64,000 bases of DNA from Flabesymbios commensalis (Eukaryota > Annelida > Polychaeta > Terebellida > Flabelligeridae). The notes below the pieces were generated by a model, which saw only the letters and a list, made by a program, of their open reading frames with translations, had not been told where the DNA came from and made no database searches. The DNA lies in the NCBI GenBank assembly GCA_964017125.1, contig OZ024908.1, positions 59,240,021-59,304,020 of the forward strand, written 5' to 3'. Shown here in pieces: positions 33,573 through 48,500 of the stretch; within the stretch, counting starts at the first letter, position 1; each line of letters starts with the position of its first letter. The position numbers were made by a program, and so were the translations under genes.

Positions 33573-36500
33573 GTCAGTACATTTTTTGTTTTTTTTCAAA
33601 TTTAATGCACAGTAGTGTGCATCGGTAACCTCAGATGGAATACATGACATGATAAACCTGTTTTATATGTTATATGTGGCCTGACGATGGCTGTCAGTAT
33701 CAAGTCAAAAATTGTATTTGAAAACAGTCATTGATGAATCTAAAACTATCATAATTTTTTTGTTTCAATTCTATTGATACATTTCTTTCAATAATCCTAC
33801 AATTTGCGTTGCCTATCATCAAGCTTTTGTTACATTTCTGAAGACTTAACCCTTTAACCACTGGTGCCGAATATATTCAGGTTTTCATTTTTTGTTAGCT
33901 AATTAAGTACCACCTTTTAATGTATGTTAATGATAAAATGAGACAACAATCAGCAAGATTTGAAAAGAGTTGATCTCCATTTTGTCAAATCTGAATATTT
34001 TTCACTCACTTAAAGTTGTGGACACAACTTCAAGTGGGTGAAAATTAAAATTGAATAATTTGGTGGTAAAAGGGTTAAAATAATACAATAATCATAAAGA
34101 TTTCAATCTCGCTGTTAGATACCCTGCTGTAAGTGATGATAACTGAACATAATTACATACATTGTATGCATGTTTTTGCAGTACGGTAATATTAAATGCT
34201 CCAATTGGTCCAAATAACTTTCAAATAACTAGAAACAGGAATCTTTCTTTGGATTAGAATAAATCAAATTTCCATATATTTTATTCCTTGTGTTTGGACA
34301 GGACTATGTTATATTGTGTGATAATGTAAGCCTAATGCTTCTTTTCTTTGATGTACTGTCAGGGTGGTCCAGATCGCCTCCTGAATGCTCGCCACAAACT
34401 TGTTGCTGATGTGGAAGGCTGTACACCTTTGTATCAGGCCGCCATGTGTCTGATGGAGGAGGTTAGTCAACATTGTCAACAATGCATTGTAATTATATAT
34501 AAATTTATCCAGAGTATCGTATTACACTTTTGATTTTACAATATTTGCAAAGGTTTGTGTCCACTTTCGATTTGTAAATGGACACGTACACATTTATTAG
34601 ATTTTTTGCTTTACTGATTTTTTTCACAAAAGTGCCATCAGATTGGGAAAAAAATTGAATGGTATTTTGATGAGAAGTGTGAAATTGACAACATTGAATG
34701 ATGTACAATTGGTGATTTTTAATCTCTCAGTGTTTTAAACACTTGTAAAGAACATTTCAACTCATTCATGTTAAATTTTTTGGTACCATTTAACATAAAT
34801 CAGTTTGGGGTTTCAAGAAAATGTATACATTTGTATTTTTTAACGCTGTTTTTTAGCTTTCCCACATCTGCCATTTTAAGTTGAAAAAAGGTGTAGGGTA
34901 GTGAAGGGGTTAACAAGGTGCGATATTGTCTAGGACTTACGATAAAAATTTCTAGCGCTAGTAGGAAAAAAAGTTAAGAGGGATACATTGTATTAAATTA
35001 TGCATTTCACATCTGATAGAACAATGATACATGTAGTACATCAAGCTACATGTACATAATCTAAATTGTGGATCGCGTTGAATGAGCCTTATTTTTTAAA
35101 ACTGAATACATTGTCATGTTCTATGTAATCAGATTTTTTCTTGAAAATTATGTTGACACCCCACAAACTTTAATGTCTAGTACATGTACATGTACTTGAG
35201 AGCACAGTTCATATGTACAGTGGTGTTTTCGCATTTTGTAGATATATCGCCTGGCATCAGATTATGCACAAACCTGTGTGTCACCCGATGAGAATAAGAA
35301 CAATCAAGAAGGGCCTGCAGCAGAATCCTGTGATGTGTATGTGTGGGGGAGTAACAGCAGTCATCAACTGGCTGAGGGAACACAAGAGAAAATACTCAGA
35401 CCCAAACTTGCCCCTATTTTTATTGGTGTACAGCAGGTTTGCTCACCTTTATGATGATCTACAGTTATTATTTGTGAATAAAGCCAATGATCAGATGATA
35501 TTTTAAATAGTTATATTAGGAAGACCATTAGGTTGAAGCTGAAATACTCATGTAATTTGTAAGTTGAAACACAGATTTTCAAATGTGATTTAATAATAGA
35601 AATGCTATGGGATTACACTTGGAATTCTATTTCAACCTTTTACATACAAAGAGTTGAAGGGCGCTGTAAAAAATACACCATCCCATTTTAGTGATAATCT
35701 ATTTCTCTACAGATTGTGGTTATTTAACTGTATTGAATACTTAGTAACTGAAAAAAATTGCTGTTTGTTGAAAACGTTTTTCTCAGAATAAGCTGTAATA
35801 ATATGTTATGTAAAGCCATTTGGAAATCATAACTTCCAGAATAATACAGCATACAAGACTTTCAATTTCTTTGGATTTGGAGAAATGATTATTCTTCATG
35901 ATATCTAATGGGGTTTTTTCAGCTTGAAGCTGGTCAGTTTTGCACCTTCTGTATTTTATACGATGGAAGTGTCAGTGCTTGTGGTAAAGGTAGCTATGGA
36001 CGTCTGGGATTAGGTGATTCAAATAATCAGCCCCAACCCAAAAAATTGTCTTTCGATCATAGTCATGTCATCAAGAAGATTTCATCATCAAAGGGCTCTG
36101 ATGGTCATACATTGGCTTTAACACAGGATGGTGAAGTCTTCAGCTGGGGTGATGGTAAGCTGAGTCTCTTAATCCTTACAACACTGAAATATTTTTGTAT
36201 AAACCATGGAAGCCAAGGAGTCATTTCAATTTGAAATCATCATAAATGTCTTAGTTAGGTTTTTTCCACTTCATTTGAGTGCCTATGTTATGGATCTACG
36301 GCCATTGTAAAAATTAAATCTTTCAGTGCGGGGATCAACTTTATAAATTAGAATCTGACGTCTATGAACTTCTGACGTATAAAGTCGGTCCCCGTGCTGA
36401 GAGGGTTAATGAATATATCTCTGCAGATATAAAAGTTACCTTTTACTCCTTATTATTTTTTTTCTTAACCCTTTAAGCCCTGACGATGCATTAAAGCATC

Positions 36501-39500
36501 ATTTTACACCATTGAAAACATATTTGTTTTTATCACAGAGCACGGATTTAGAAGGCAAATTTCAATGAACTTGTTTCTAGGAATACGTAGTAATTTTCTT
36601 CAATTTATCACCCACATCAAATCATCTTCATCCACTACAAGTCGAGAATTGTGACAGCAATTTGCGGCTTGAAGTGGATGAAGATGACAATGGGCAATTT
36701 CAGACTTGAAATTTCAGGCTTGAAAAGGTAAAGTATTCAAGATTTGCACTTCAAAGTTTTACTTCAGAAATGTTTAATTCTGTTATATGTAATATCTATT
36801 GTGATTCTGTGGAATGTGTTCTGTGTTATATGTAATATCTAAATTCTGTTTCAATTATGGTACAATATAAACAAACCACATTTCTAGGTGATTATGGGAA
36901 ATTAGGTCATGGAAATAGCTCCACGCAGAAATATCCAAAACCCATACAAGCATCACTAACTGGGAAGGTGTGTATACAAGGTTTTTTTCACTAGGTCAAT
37001 GATAATTTTTTTCGTTCTTTTTTTTTCTATGTTTTTTATAATCCCCTTGTTTTTTTTATCCCTATAGGTAAAGCTATGTATAGAAATATTGAATTAGTCA
37101 TCTAGTTTTTTTCATATTTCAATTCATCATAGAGATTTTAACTGATTCTACAATTCCCATCTGAAGGAGAATGTAAATTATGTGATTTTCTGACATACTC
37201 AGGCTTACTGTAATAAATATTTGAACTCGTAATGTCCTTATTGTGAGGTTTAAGGCATTGCAATTTTTACAAACTTGAGAATAATTGATTAAATGTAAGT
37301 TAATGATGAAAGTGGCTGGTTACAATTCATTAAAACAACGTTGTTCTGTACATTTTCACAATCAGGTTGTAAAGTGTGTTTCTGCGGGTTATCGTCACAG
37401 TGCCGCAGTGACAGAGGACGGGGAGCTATACACGTGGGGTGAAGGCGACTATGGAAGGCTAGGTAACCTCTCACTGAACATATACAACAAGACATTGATC
37501 TAGCGTCAATGTTGGACCGTCGTCTACAACGTCGGCCCAACATTGGCTCAATGTCTCGTGTTTGCTGGGATTAAGTCATTATCTTGAGTGAGCTGGGCAA
37601 GATACATTAGCCAATGTATTAACTCATGTCTGCTAAATCTACAGTAATATCATTAGCCCGCCTTTTAATTTTATTTAAAAAAGGTGGGCTATTGCAATTA
37701 AACTTTAGCGGTGGCGTTAACATTTGCTTGTAGGCGCGATAATTTGAAAAGTTTTTCATGTATCCTTCCCAAATTTGTTATGCATGTTACAAATGACCAG
37801 TTCTCGGACAAGTCCGATAATGGCTGAAAAAAATTCAAAATGGCAGATTTATTGCGATTTTTTGCATTTTACGTCAATAATGTGACCTTGTGGGCGCTAT
37901 AACTTGGAAAAGTTTTTAATGTATCCTGTTCAAATTTGTTATGCATGTTACTAATAAGGAGTTCTCGGACAAGTTTGATAATGGCTCAAAAAAAATTCCA
38001 AATGGCTGATTTATTGAAATTTTTTGCATTTTTGTGGACGCGATAACTTGAAAACGTTTTTCATGTATCCTTCCCAAAATTGTTATGCATATAACTAATA
38101 CCCCCCCTAATGACCAGCTTTCGGACACGTTTGATAGCGGCTGTTTTTATTTTGAAATTGGCATCTGTAGTCACTTAATTTTATTGGTTGCTCAACTATA
38201 TACGTCTTGTATTTGTCACATCATATTTGATACAATGTCCAGACATTTGCTTAATGTTGTTATTGTAACTTTTTCATCAAAGCCTCTCTAATCCTGAGAC
38301 ATCGTCCAACATACCGGTACTTCATTTTAAAGGATATATTCAAAAGATAGTCATGTCATCGCTTATTTATAAATATGTCTGCACTTTTGTGGTAGTTTTG
38401 CGGAATATCGTTTTTTGTAGCAATCTATTTATTTCTATGACTTTATTATAGAAAGCCCGGAAAATGCATAATAACATATCTTTCTATTACAAAAATATTT
38501 TGATATCCTTTTATCTAACTTTAATAATATTAAAAAAAATTAGTTGATGCCAGAAAGTCATAAGCAAGATACAAAAATGTTGTCTTTGTCATTGGTGTTC
38601 TATTTGCATCATATACTAAGGCTGATTTATTTATTTTTCACTGATAATCGTTGTTAATATAATTAATGCTTGCAATCTTATGGTTAGAAAACCTCTTGCT
38701 TATGACCTTCTGATTTGCAAGAATATGATTGGCATTTTATTCTGGTGATAATCAGATCTGATAAATCTTCAAAATGCCAATTGTGGCCTCCAAGGAACAA
38801 CATTGTATGCATAACTTATTTTGTTTAAGAACAAGCTGCCTAACAGACACGAGACATTAATCCAATGCTGGTTTAATGTTGGGCCAGCGTCGCAGACGAT
38901 GGCCCAACAATAAACCAGCATTGGATTAATGTCTCGTGTTTCCTGGGTGGAACCCTTCTGGCTCCTCAGCATTGATGTATTCCTTCTAGACACTGTTGCT
39001 GTTTTCTTATTCTAGGCCACGGGGACAGCAATGGCAAGAGTTTACCAACTCTAGTGAAGGATATTAGTAGTGTGGGCCAGGTGGCATGTGGCAGCTCTCA
39101 CACAATCGCTGTATCACAGGACGGCCGCACAGTATGGTCCTTTGGCGGTGGAGACAATGGTCAGTTTTTTCCTACATATGAAAATTCGAATTTGTGAATA
39201 ATTTCATTAAAAATAGTTGTATACGCAGTGTAAAATACATCTATTTATAAAGGCCCCACCATTCATATATCATGTTTCAACTTAGAACTACAACATTTAC
39301 TTGCAATATTGTTAATGCCTGTCTGTTCTCAACTTTTATCTTTCTATTAGTGACAATTTGCATATGGTATCCTTGTTTATCATTGTTGATCTTGAAATTG
39401 TGAATTTGCAGGTAAACTGGGTCATGGTGATACAAATCGGGTGTACCGTCCAAAAATTATAGAATCTTTTATGGGGATGTACATCAGGAAGGTAGCCTGT

Positions 39501-42500
39501 GGCAGTCAGACATCCCTGGCATTGACTTCTACTGGTCAGGTATTCATGTAACCGGCACACCCACACTTTAATTTAACCCTTTAACCACCAGGTTATCTCA
39601 TTTAATTTTCTCCTACTTTAAGCCGTGTCTTTTAAGTGGGTGAAAATTATTCCGATTTGTGGAATCCGCGGCAAATTATATATTTTCAAAGCATACTGAT
39701 CTGAGTTTAAATTGAAAATGTGCTAAAATTTTAATAGAAAGCCTGAAAACAAGTATACTTATGATTAATATATATATGAGACCTTTGCAATCAATTTTTT
39801 TTGTATTTTGATACTAATGGTAGTTAAGTATATGAAACTGTAAAGACAAATAAACTATTTAATTGGCTGGTATTTTTTATAACTTATCAAAACATATACA
39901 AATTTTTGTGAATTTTTTTAGTAAAACAGAAAGAAACAATATCATTTTTTCACACATTTTTCATATTCTCAAAAAACTATGTTAAATAACAGTCCGGTCA
40001 TAATCATTAATAGTGTAGCTAAATATTTTGCAGAGATAACTGGATATATTTTTAATTATTTCAGCTCTTCTCTTGGGGCTGTGGTTCATGTCTTGGTTGT
40101 GGATCAGCTGAAGCTACAGCTTTAAGGCCTCGTCTCATTGAAGATCTTCAAAATACTCGCATTGTAGATATTGCATGTGGAGATAGCCACTGCTTATCTT
40201 TGAGCCATGGTCAGTATTACCAGCAATTGATCAACCATAAATAAATGAATCATAAACCACTGGCTGATTTTGGGTCGATTTTGAGTCATTTGTCTGCAGT
40301 GCTATTTTGGCATGCATAGCTATAGGCATACATGTACAAGAGTCTTGAGTTGAGACTAATCTAAATTTACTGTAATAATTCTGTAATACAATGCAGTTTA
40401 TAGCAAAAACAAAACAAAAATGAAACACATTGATTCTCTTTACTGTTCTGATTTAACGCTTTTACTTCTAAGTTTTCTTGTTTAAATTTTAACCCACTTG
40501 AAGTTGTGTCTCGCTACCCCTACTCACAACTTCCAAGTTGTGGAAAATTACTAATTTGTTTAATTTGAGACCAAACATTTACAAATCTTGATGTTTAAAC
40601 ACTCAAAGTCTTTTTTTTCCAGAAAATGAAGTGTATGCTTGGGGTAATAACGCCATGGGACAGTGTGGTCAGGGACATAGTCAGAGTCCAATTACTCGAC
40701 CACGGAAAGTTGCGGGATTGGAAGGTGTTATTATTCACCAGATATCTGCCGGCACATCTCACAGCATGGCCTGGACTGCATTACCCACAGACAGGTACAC
40801 TAATCTGCAAAGTCTAATAGTTGTATCTGCTTACTTGTAAAGTAAGCAAATACTGCTTTTTGTCTTTGCATAGCAGTGCAAAGACAAAAGGCATTATCTG
40901 TTTACTTGAAAAGTAAGCAGATACTGCCTTTTGGCTTTCCACACAGTACAGAAAATCTACGTTGTTCTATCCTGCAAAATTCTCCCAAATTACCCTAGCT
41001 GTTCAAATTGAAATTCATAACCTTTCAGTCTAGGAAATCTAACCTCAAAATTATCTCAACCTGGAATAAATTGTTAACAAATCTATTTCTGGGTTTTTTG
41101 ACTAATAAAAGCCTGCTTGACATATTCTGAGCATTTTTTAAACTTGTTTTCACTATGTAAATTGGAGAGCCTTACAAATGCTGATAATTATCAACATCTG
41201 TAACTAAAGTGTTGATCTTGGAGCTGCTGATAGTAATTAAATCACTCTTTATTCCACTATTTTTTCTGGATACTCAAGATTTTGAGTTTTCCTGTACCTT
41301 GCAAATTTTCTTTTTTCAAAATCCATTGCTATTTTTTGTATAATTTTCTTTTTATTACCTACGTTATTTTTTATGGAGCTTATGTGATGCTATTTTTCAG
41401 ACAAGTTGTTGCGTGGCACCGACCGTTTTGTGTAGATCTCCAGGAGGATACTTTCTGTCTTCTGCGGGCCTTCCTCGAGCGTTACTGTGATGGTTTTGAC
41501 TGTGATTCTCCACCGCACCCATTCCCAACCAAACAGTCAGTACTCTATTATTGTTTGTTATGTTTGTCTGGCTCGTTGGAGGCTCAAATTTTATCAGCAA
41601 AAGTATGTTCACTTGTTTAAAAACTGCATCAATGTGTATTGTTTAACCCCTAAAGCACTGAAATGCTTTTATATCAGCCAATACAACAAAGCATTATTTT
41701 CAATTTGAAATCATCATAAATGTCTCAGTCAGCTTTTTTCGATTCATTTGTTATGTGTCCATGACCATTATAAATATTTTATTCTTTCAGTGAGGGGATC
41801 ACTTCAGACCTTAGAACCTGACTTAGCTGATGTATAAAATCTGTCTTTGAACTAAAAGGGTTAAATAATGCCAATAAATTTTATTTTACTGTCGCTGAAA
41901 CATGCATGCTATTTTAAATGTATTCTCCACAGATAACAGGTGCGATTTAGGTGTATTTGTTCTAACTATTTCAAAGTGTCTTGTTTAACTAATGCTGACA
42001 AGGCTATCTGATGCCAAAAAATGCATGCAATTTTTTAATCTATTTTTTTACAGAGAACAGGAGAGATTTGTGTTGCTTTGTCTGCGTTTACTAAGCACTC
42101 ACCTGTCACTCGCCCTGGCTGGAGGAGTGGCAGGTACTGTCCTCGGAAGCCAGGCACGTCCTCTGCGTAATCTACTGTTTCGTCTTATGGACATGAACAC
42201 TCCACTGTCTGTTCAAGAGGTCAGCAAATTTTATGATACCATTTTCAAAGGCCAAATAAATATATTTGATAAATGTGATTTCTTTGTTTGACTTTGATTC
42301 CCTGAAAAACCCAGGCCCATTTGACATAATCACTGGCAACAAATCTGTAGTTCGCCGTGTATCATGTCACTTTTGTGGCAGAGCCTGTATTCTTGTGATA
42401 TTACCATTTCAGGCAATTTTGCCATGGACCAGTAGTTCATGTCTCTCTCAGGATACGACATAAGAAACCACAAAACATACACAGAAATGTTAGACTGCCA

Positions 42501-45500
42501 TAAATTTGTCAGATGTTTGACCTCATTGAGACATCATAACAGTTTGAATCATATATTTTTAGATGTCTTCGTTTTGTGCACATTGAATTTGTGTTATTTT
42601 TTCTAATGCAGGCTGTGAGTGAAGCATTGTCCATAGGAGCCCCGCTGCTTTTGCCACCGCTGAGGGAAAGAATGGAGCTTCTTCACTCATTACTACCACA
42701 AGGTCCTGATCGCTGGGACAGTCTCACTCGAGGGCAGGTGTGTGCACTGCTTTTAATACAAATTATATTCGAATAACTGTATTTAGCTTACTATATATGG
42801 TTTCCTGCCAATTATAATGTTATATTTCATCACGTGGGCAATAAATGTGCCACAACCCAGCAGACCCAAGACGTTGAATCAATGGTCCAACTTCATTGAC
42901 CAACGTTAAACCATCATTGATTCAACATCTAGTGTTTGCCGGGAAATAACAAACATGACTCTTTAATACCTGGTTGATTATATACAGTGCAACCTGTACA
43001 TACCGGCCCCAATGCAAACCGGAATCCTGTCTATACCATAAGAATTATTTGGTCCCGAAATAATTACTCTGAAAATAATACTAATAACCCTCTCCAAACC
43101 GGAACCTTGCTACTCCGAATACTGGAATCATTATTTTCCCCCAATGCATAAATTGTATTGTATTTCACCTTTCCAAACCGGAATCATTTTTTTTTTAATC
43201 GCATGCGGTGCACTAAGGGTTAAAAGGGGGCGGCAAGGTGACGTAACATTCTGCTTGTTATCTCGTTATGCAATGGCAAAGGTGCGAAGTTAGAGTTGGT
43301 AACACCCTTTTCGAATTTAAGAACCTGTCAGCGCCTTTACTTTGAGAATTGGTAAGATATTTTCACAACATAATGGATTAATGAAATAATTGGTTAACAA
43401 ATTATTGTAACAAAATCTTTGACAAATAAAATATTAAAAGTTTGTATCAATTCATAAACATATCAGTGCATTAGGCCTACGCATAAATAATTTTCACGAA
43501 AATCAGACTGTGTTTTTGGATAAATTTATTCTGTTTTTGATACTTTATGACCCAATAAATAAATAGCTAACGGTAGGTAAAATATAAAAAAAATTTGACT
43601 TATCCTTTCATAGCTGAATTATTCCTATGTTATTTCTGACTCCTAGTCAAGGCATTAATTGTATTAAATGACATAATTATGACAAAATAACAATCATTTA
43701 ATCCAGCGTCATACATTCCAGAAAATATATAAAAGTTATCAAACAAACGAGTGGTTTGATATTTGAACTGGTTTGATATTTAAACGAAATGAAGTCGTTG
43801 TTAACAAATATGCTCCGTGTTTGAAATGTGTGATGGACGATTACAAGAATGTAGGCCTAATGTTATTTTAGATTAGGCACTAAAAAATCGATGTTTATGA
43901 AATGACAAATGCGCTCCGTGTGTGAAATATTTTTGACACACAATTACAAAAATGTACTGTTATTTTAAGTTAGGTGCTAAAACTGTAAATAAATTGATAA
44001 GTTATCACGGACATAATATGTATACCCGATACTAGTTTTACTATGTATACTAGCTGCATTATGTGTTTTATATTAATTTTGAACTATGCCTAAAAAAATA
44101 ATGTATGCATTGATTATTATATGCTTATTATTTTAATGTAAACAAACATCTTTGAAAAAATTGTCTTTTATTATATCAAATTATTTGCATACATCCACTT
44201 ATCATATGTAGTCCTAATGACGACACATCTTGAATTATAACCCTCATGTCAATTGTACAAGTTATCGTTCTTTGTTCCTTCCAAAAGCAAAAACCCTGTC
44301 TAAACCGGACCTGTCCAAACCAGAATAAAACTTTGTCCCCTAGGCATTCCAGTATGGACAGGTTTTACTGTACTATCCTATTGTGACTTTATGATTGACC
44401 TTGCATTTACATTTCTTCTATTTTCAGCGGATGCAACTAGATATTATATTGACGAGCCTGCAAGACAACAGTCATGTTGCTTCACTACTGGGATTTGCTC
44501 ATAATATTGACCCAGTTGGCAACAATAATGGACAGAGATCATTACACTCTGACACTCAGTTGGCAGAGGTGCTAATGAAAACTCTTCTTCGTAACATGGG
44601 CTTTCATACAGTAAGTTAGTTACCATAATTATCATAATAATTAAGTTAAGTTATTGAATATCAATTCCCCCCCCCCCACTTGAAATTTACTAGTTGTATA
44701 TCGCTACAACAACCCACCAAGTATGCAAATTTTACATGTGTGTGTCAATCTAGCAAGTTCAATACCAATTTTTTTAAATCTCATAATGTGATTTCTCATG
44801 GAGCATTTTTCTAAAATTATTTATGGTATTATTAATACACACCTCCTCTACCGGTAGTAATGATTTCTATGAAAAAGGCTGTGTATTTTATCACTTTACC
44901 ATCGGGTAGGATAGGTTTGCAGGTGATCCAGTGTTTTGATTTATATTCAGGAACAATGCTTCAATGAACTTGACAAGAATATGGACAAACCGTCTGTCTC
45001 TAATGTGAAGGACAGCAGCTCGCCTCCCACCCACCTGAGAGAGCTACTCTCATCACTGCAGAAGCATTTACTGGCATTTTGTCACTGTAATGCAACTGAT
45101 GATACTATGGTGAGTGCAAGCCTTCATAGTAACAAACTACATCAGATACACTTATCTTTTATCCACTATTTTGTATCCACATTGATTACAAATTCACTTA
45201 TCCTGATAATTTATGGTTACTTAATTTATGCTTATTTTCTGAAGCAATTAACCAATAATTATTGGGATGCCTGATGAATACTAATATTTTGTACAGAGGT
45301 CCTTCGTAAACTTGCTCAAATATGATTTCAGATGGGATTTTTAGGCTATGTAAATTTGTGGTGATTTTTTTGTTTTGCTTGATATTTATTATGCCGCACA
45401 TAGGCCTAATGTACCATGTACCATGACCAGTATTTTGCAGTGAAGCTCTCGTTTCAGATGGTACCTGCTCTTTCACTTCTACATAAGCATCTGTCTCTCA

Positions 45501-48500
45501 TGCTCCCGCTGTCTGGAGAAATACTATCCAATTCTGTATCACTGCTACAACAGGGACAAACACGGCAAGATGTGAGAGATATGCTGCAAGGTAGCTATAG
45601 TTCACAGAATTATGTGTTTTTTTGCAAGCTTAAGGCCATAACAAGCATGTAAAATTTAGTTTACTGATTTTTTTTTAATTAACCACTGCCGTTTACTATA
45701 TAAAACTATTTTTTGTATCTCTGTTAGTCCAATAAATTTTAGCCTCTTTAACTACTATTTTTCTTCTTGAATTAATGGTGCTGCCCTAATTACATGGGAT
45801 TGACTGTGTTTGTACTTTAAAACAAAACTAAACATATTTCTGTGACATTTCTAGTTTCAATTGTATCATAGAAACATGCCTCAATTTACAGTTGCATTAT
45901 ATCAGTCGCCTGCTGGAGCTATGCTGTCACATATAATCCACTCATTGCTGCTGTTGCCTGTATCAACAATCCGCCCTCTGCTTCATGAACTTTTATCATT
46001 ACTACCTGTGATGGATACATTAAATCGTTCGCTACCTGCAGCAGCACTACTTGAAGAACAAGAACTTGAGTGGCCTCTTCATGGTTAGCTGTTTATTATA
46101 ATTATTTGTATAGTGATTGAATCAGCTCACTGATAATATTCTGTATTTTCTTTGCTGTAAGTTGTATAATAGTTTGTTTTATTTTAACCCTTTCAAGCCT
46201 GAAATTACCATAGTCATCTTAATCCACTACAAGCCGCGAACTCGTAGTGGATAAACATGAATTTATGTGGTTTAAAAATCAAAGAAAATCTCCATGCATT
46301 GGTAAACCAGTTTCATGCCAATTTTCCCTCTAAAGCCCTCAGTTGTAGGAAAATTAAATCTGTTTTCAGGGATGTAAAATGATGCTTTAATGCATCATGA
46401 GGGCTTAAAGAGTTAAAATGCACCATGAATTGCTTTTGCATCTGTAATCATTCTGATTTTTTAATTTTTCTAGGTACACCAAGTGGCATTGACCCAGCCG
46501 GTGTACCTCTTCCTCACCCTGCGAGGGCATGGGTTTGGTTGGTGGACATGGAGCGTGCCTGCTCCCTACTGATAGGACGCTGTTTAGGGGGGATGCTTAT
46601 CGCGTCCCCACTCTCTCGAGAAGAGCATGACACATCCACCTGGCTGAGCACTCACTTGTTTAGCAACGGCCTTCATAAAACTGCTGTGGAAATAGGTATG
46701 TCGTATTTATATGTATATAGTTACATGTAATATATGTTTTACTACCAGCTATAAGAAATGTAATCTGAGTTTGCACACTTCCTTATAATTTTCACCCCTT
46801 ATTAGTTAATTTGTTTAAATTTTCACCCACTTGAAGTTGTCTTTCGTTATCGCGATCCACAACTTCAAGTGGCTGAAAATTGCTCATATTTGTTTAATTT
46901 GAACACACATTTTTGCAAATCTTGATGTTTAGACACACATTTCATTCCCAATAACAGTGATTTTGTCGACTGATAAAACAGATTAGAAATGATCAGCAGG
47001 ATAAGTGTTAACAACGAGATTCGCAACTAAAATTCAGCTTAAACCTTACAACGTGGGGATCGACTTTAGATCGACTAAAGAATTTACATTTATGTTGGCC
47101 TTAGACCCATAACATAGGTATTCAAATGAATCAGAAAGAGCTGTCTAAGGCATTTATGAAGATTTCAAATTGAAAAAAGCCCTTTGGTTGTGATGTGTTT
47201 AGCAAATTTATTCAGCCCTTTCACACTTAAAGCGCTGACTATTCTTTATATCAACTATGGAGACTAAAGGGTTTTATTAAAATCGAAATCATCATAAATG
47301 TATTAGTTAGCTTTTTCTGATTCATCTGAATACCTATGTTGTGGGTCTATGGTCATCATACTTCAAGTGACTGAAAATTTATGTGATTTGTGAAATTTAA
47401 GTCCTAACATATATCAGTGTTTCAAGATTTAGGGCATATTTTACTTTTAAAAACTGATTATACAGGTGCTAATAAAAACACAGAATGTCTACTGTAGTTG
47501 ACACCAGTGCTCTAAGGGTTAAGGATTAAAGTCTTGAAACTGACTGACATGTTGTAGGCGGGGAGTGTGTATGAAAAAAAAACATTAGTAACAGTCAACT
47601 TGTTTTCATTGATCTGATTTACCGAAATATTTTTCACACCATGTCAATTTGTATGTTTAGATAGCATATTGGATAATACTGTACACGTAGCTTTAGAGGG
47701 GGATGGTGAACAACCCTTGCCAGCCGAGATACGCTCTCGATTTGGTGTGGAGAACAGTATACTCTTAGATGTTGCTCTCGGTGGTATGAACCCTCCGGCT
47801 TCTACACTGTGGCTCAATCTGCAAGAATATGCAAGCAATCGAGACTGGGATACTTGTGAGGTTACTACAGATCCCCTACTTGACACGACATCCCGCTTCC
47901 TGTTGGCAGCTCTAATCAAGCATTGTGGACTCGCACCATCAGTTTGTGGTCGATCTAGGTGGGTACATCTAATCATCCGTACAAGCTGTTTTGCATTGCC
48001 AAATTTTATTTACATTGACATTTTTTTTTGTAAGGTTTCCTAAAAAAACAAAGATGTACATGTATATATTTATGTATATGTAAATTTATATTACCTCTAT
48101 GTAATATAAATTTTCCTGTTGTAGATTGTAACTGAAATCAAATTTCACTTATTTGTGCATTTCTTAGAATGTTTATAGTTACTTCTCTATTATTTGTGAA
48201 TCAAAGATAAATTTTCGGTCACTTGAAGTTGTGTCTCGCTACCGTGATACACAACTTCAAGTGACTGAAAATTTTATTAATTATAATTGGAAAAACTACA
48301 AAGATGTTTCTTGGTGACACAGAGCTGGTGTGGCTCAGCAGCTGGTAGAGCTTTACCGATATGTGTATAAGGTGCGCCGTCATCTCTGGTCATCCCGGGA
48401 AACCTCTGTGCCAGTTGATGATCAGCACAAGACAAGAGCTGAGTCCACCGTCCAACAAGACACCCCTGCAGAACGTAGCAGAGACACTTCTACAGAACGG

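Noticed and set aside
45855-45891. Earlier acceptors for HERC1 exon 17 (AG at 45854 and 45871)
   Set aside because: Neither fits phase 1 from exon 16; the AG at 45891 does and restores the alignment to human HERC1.
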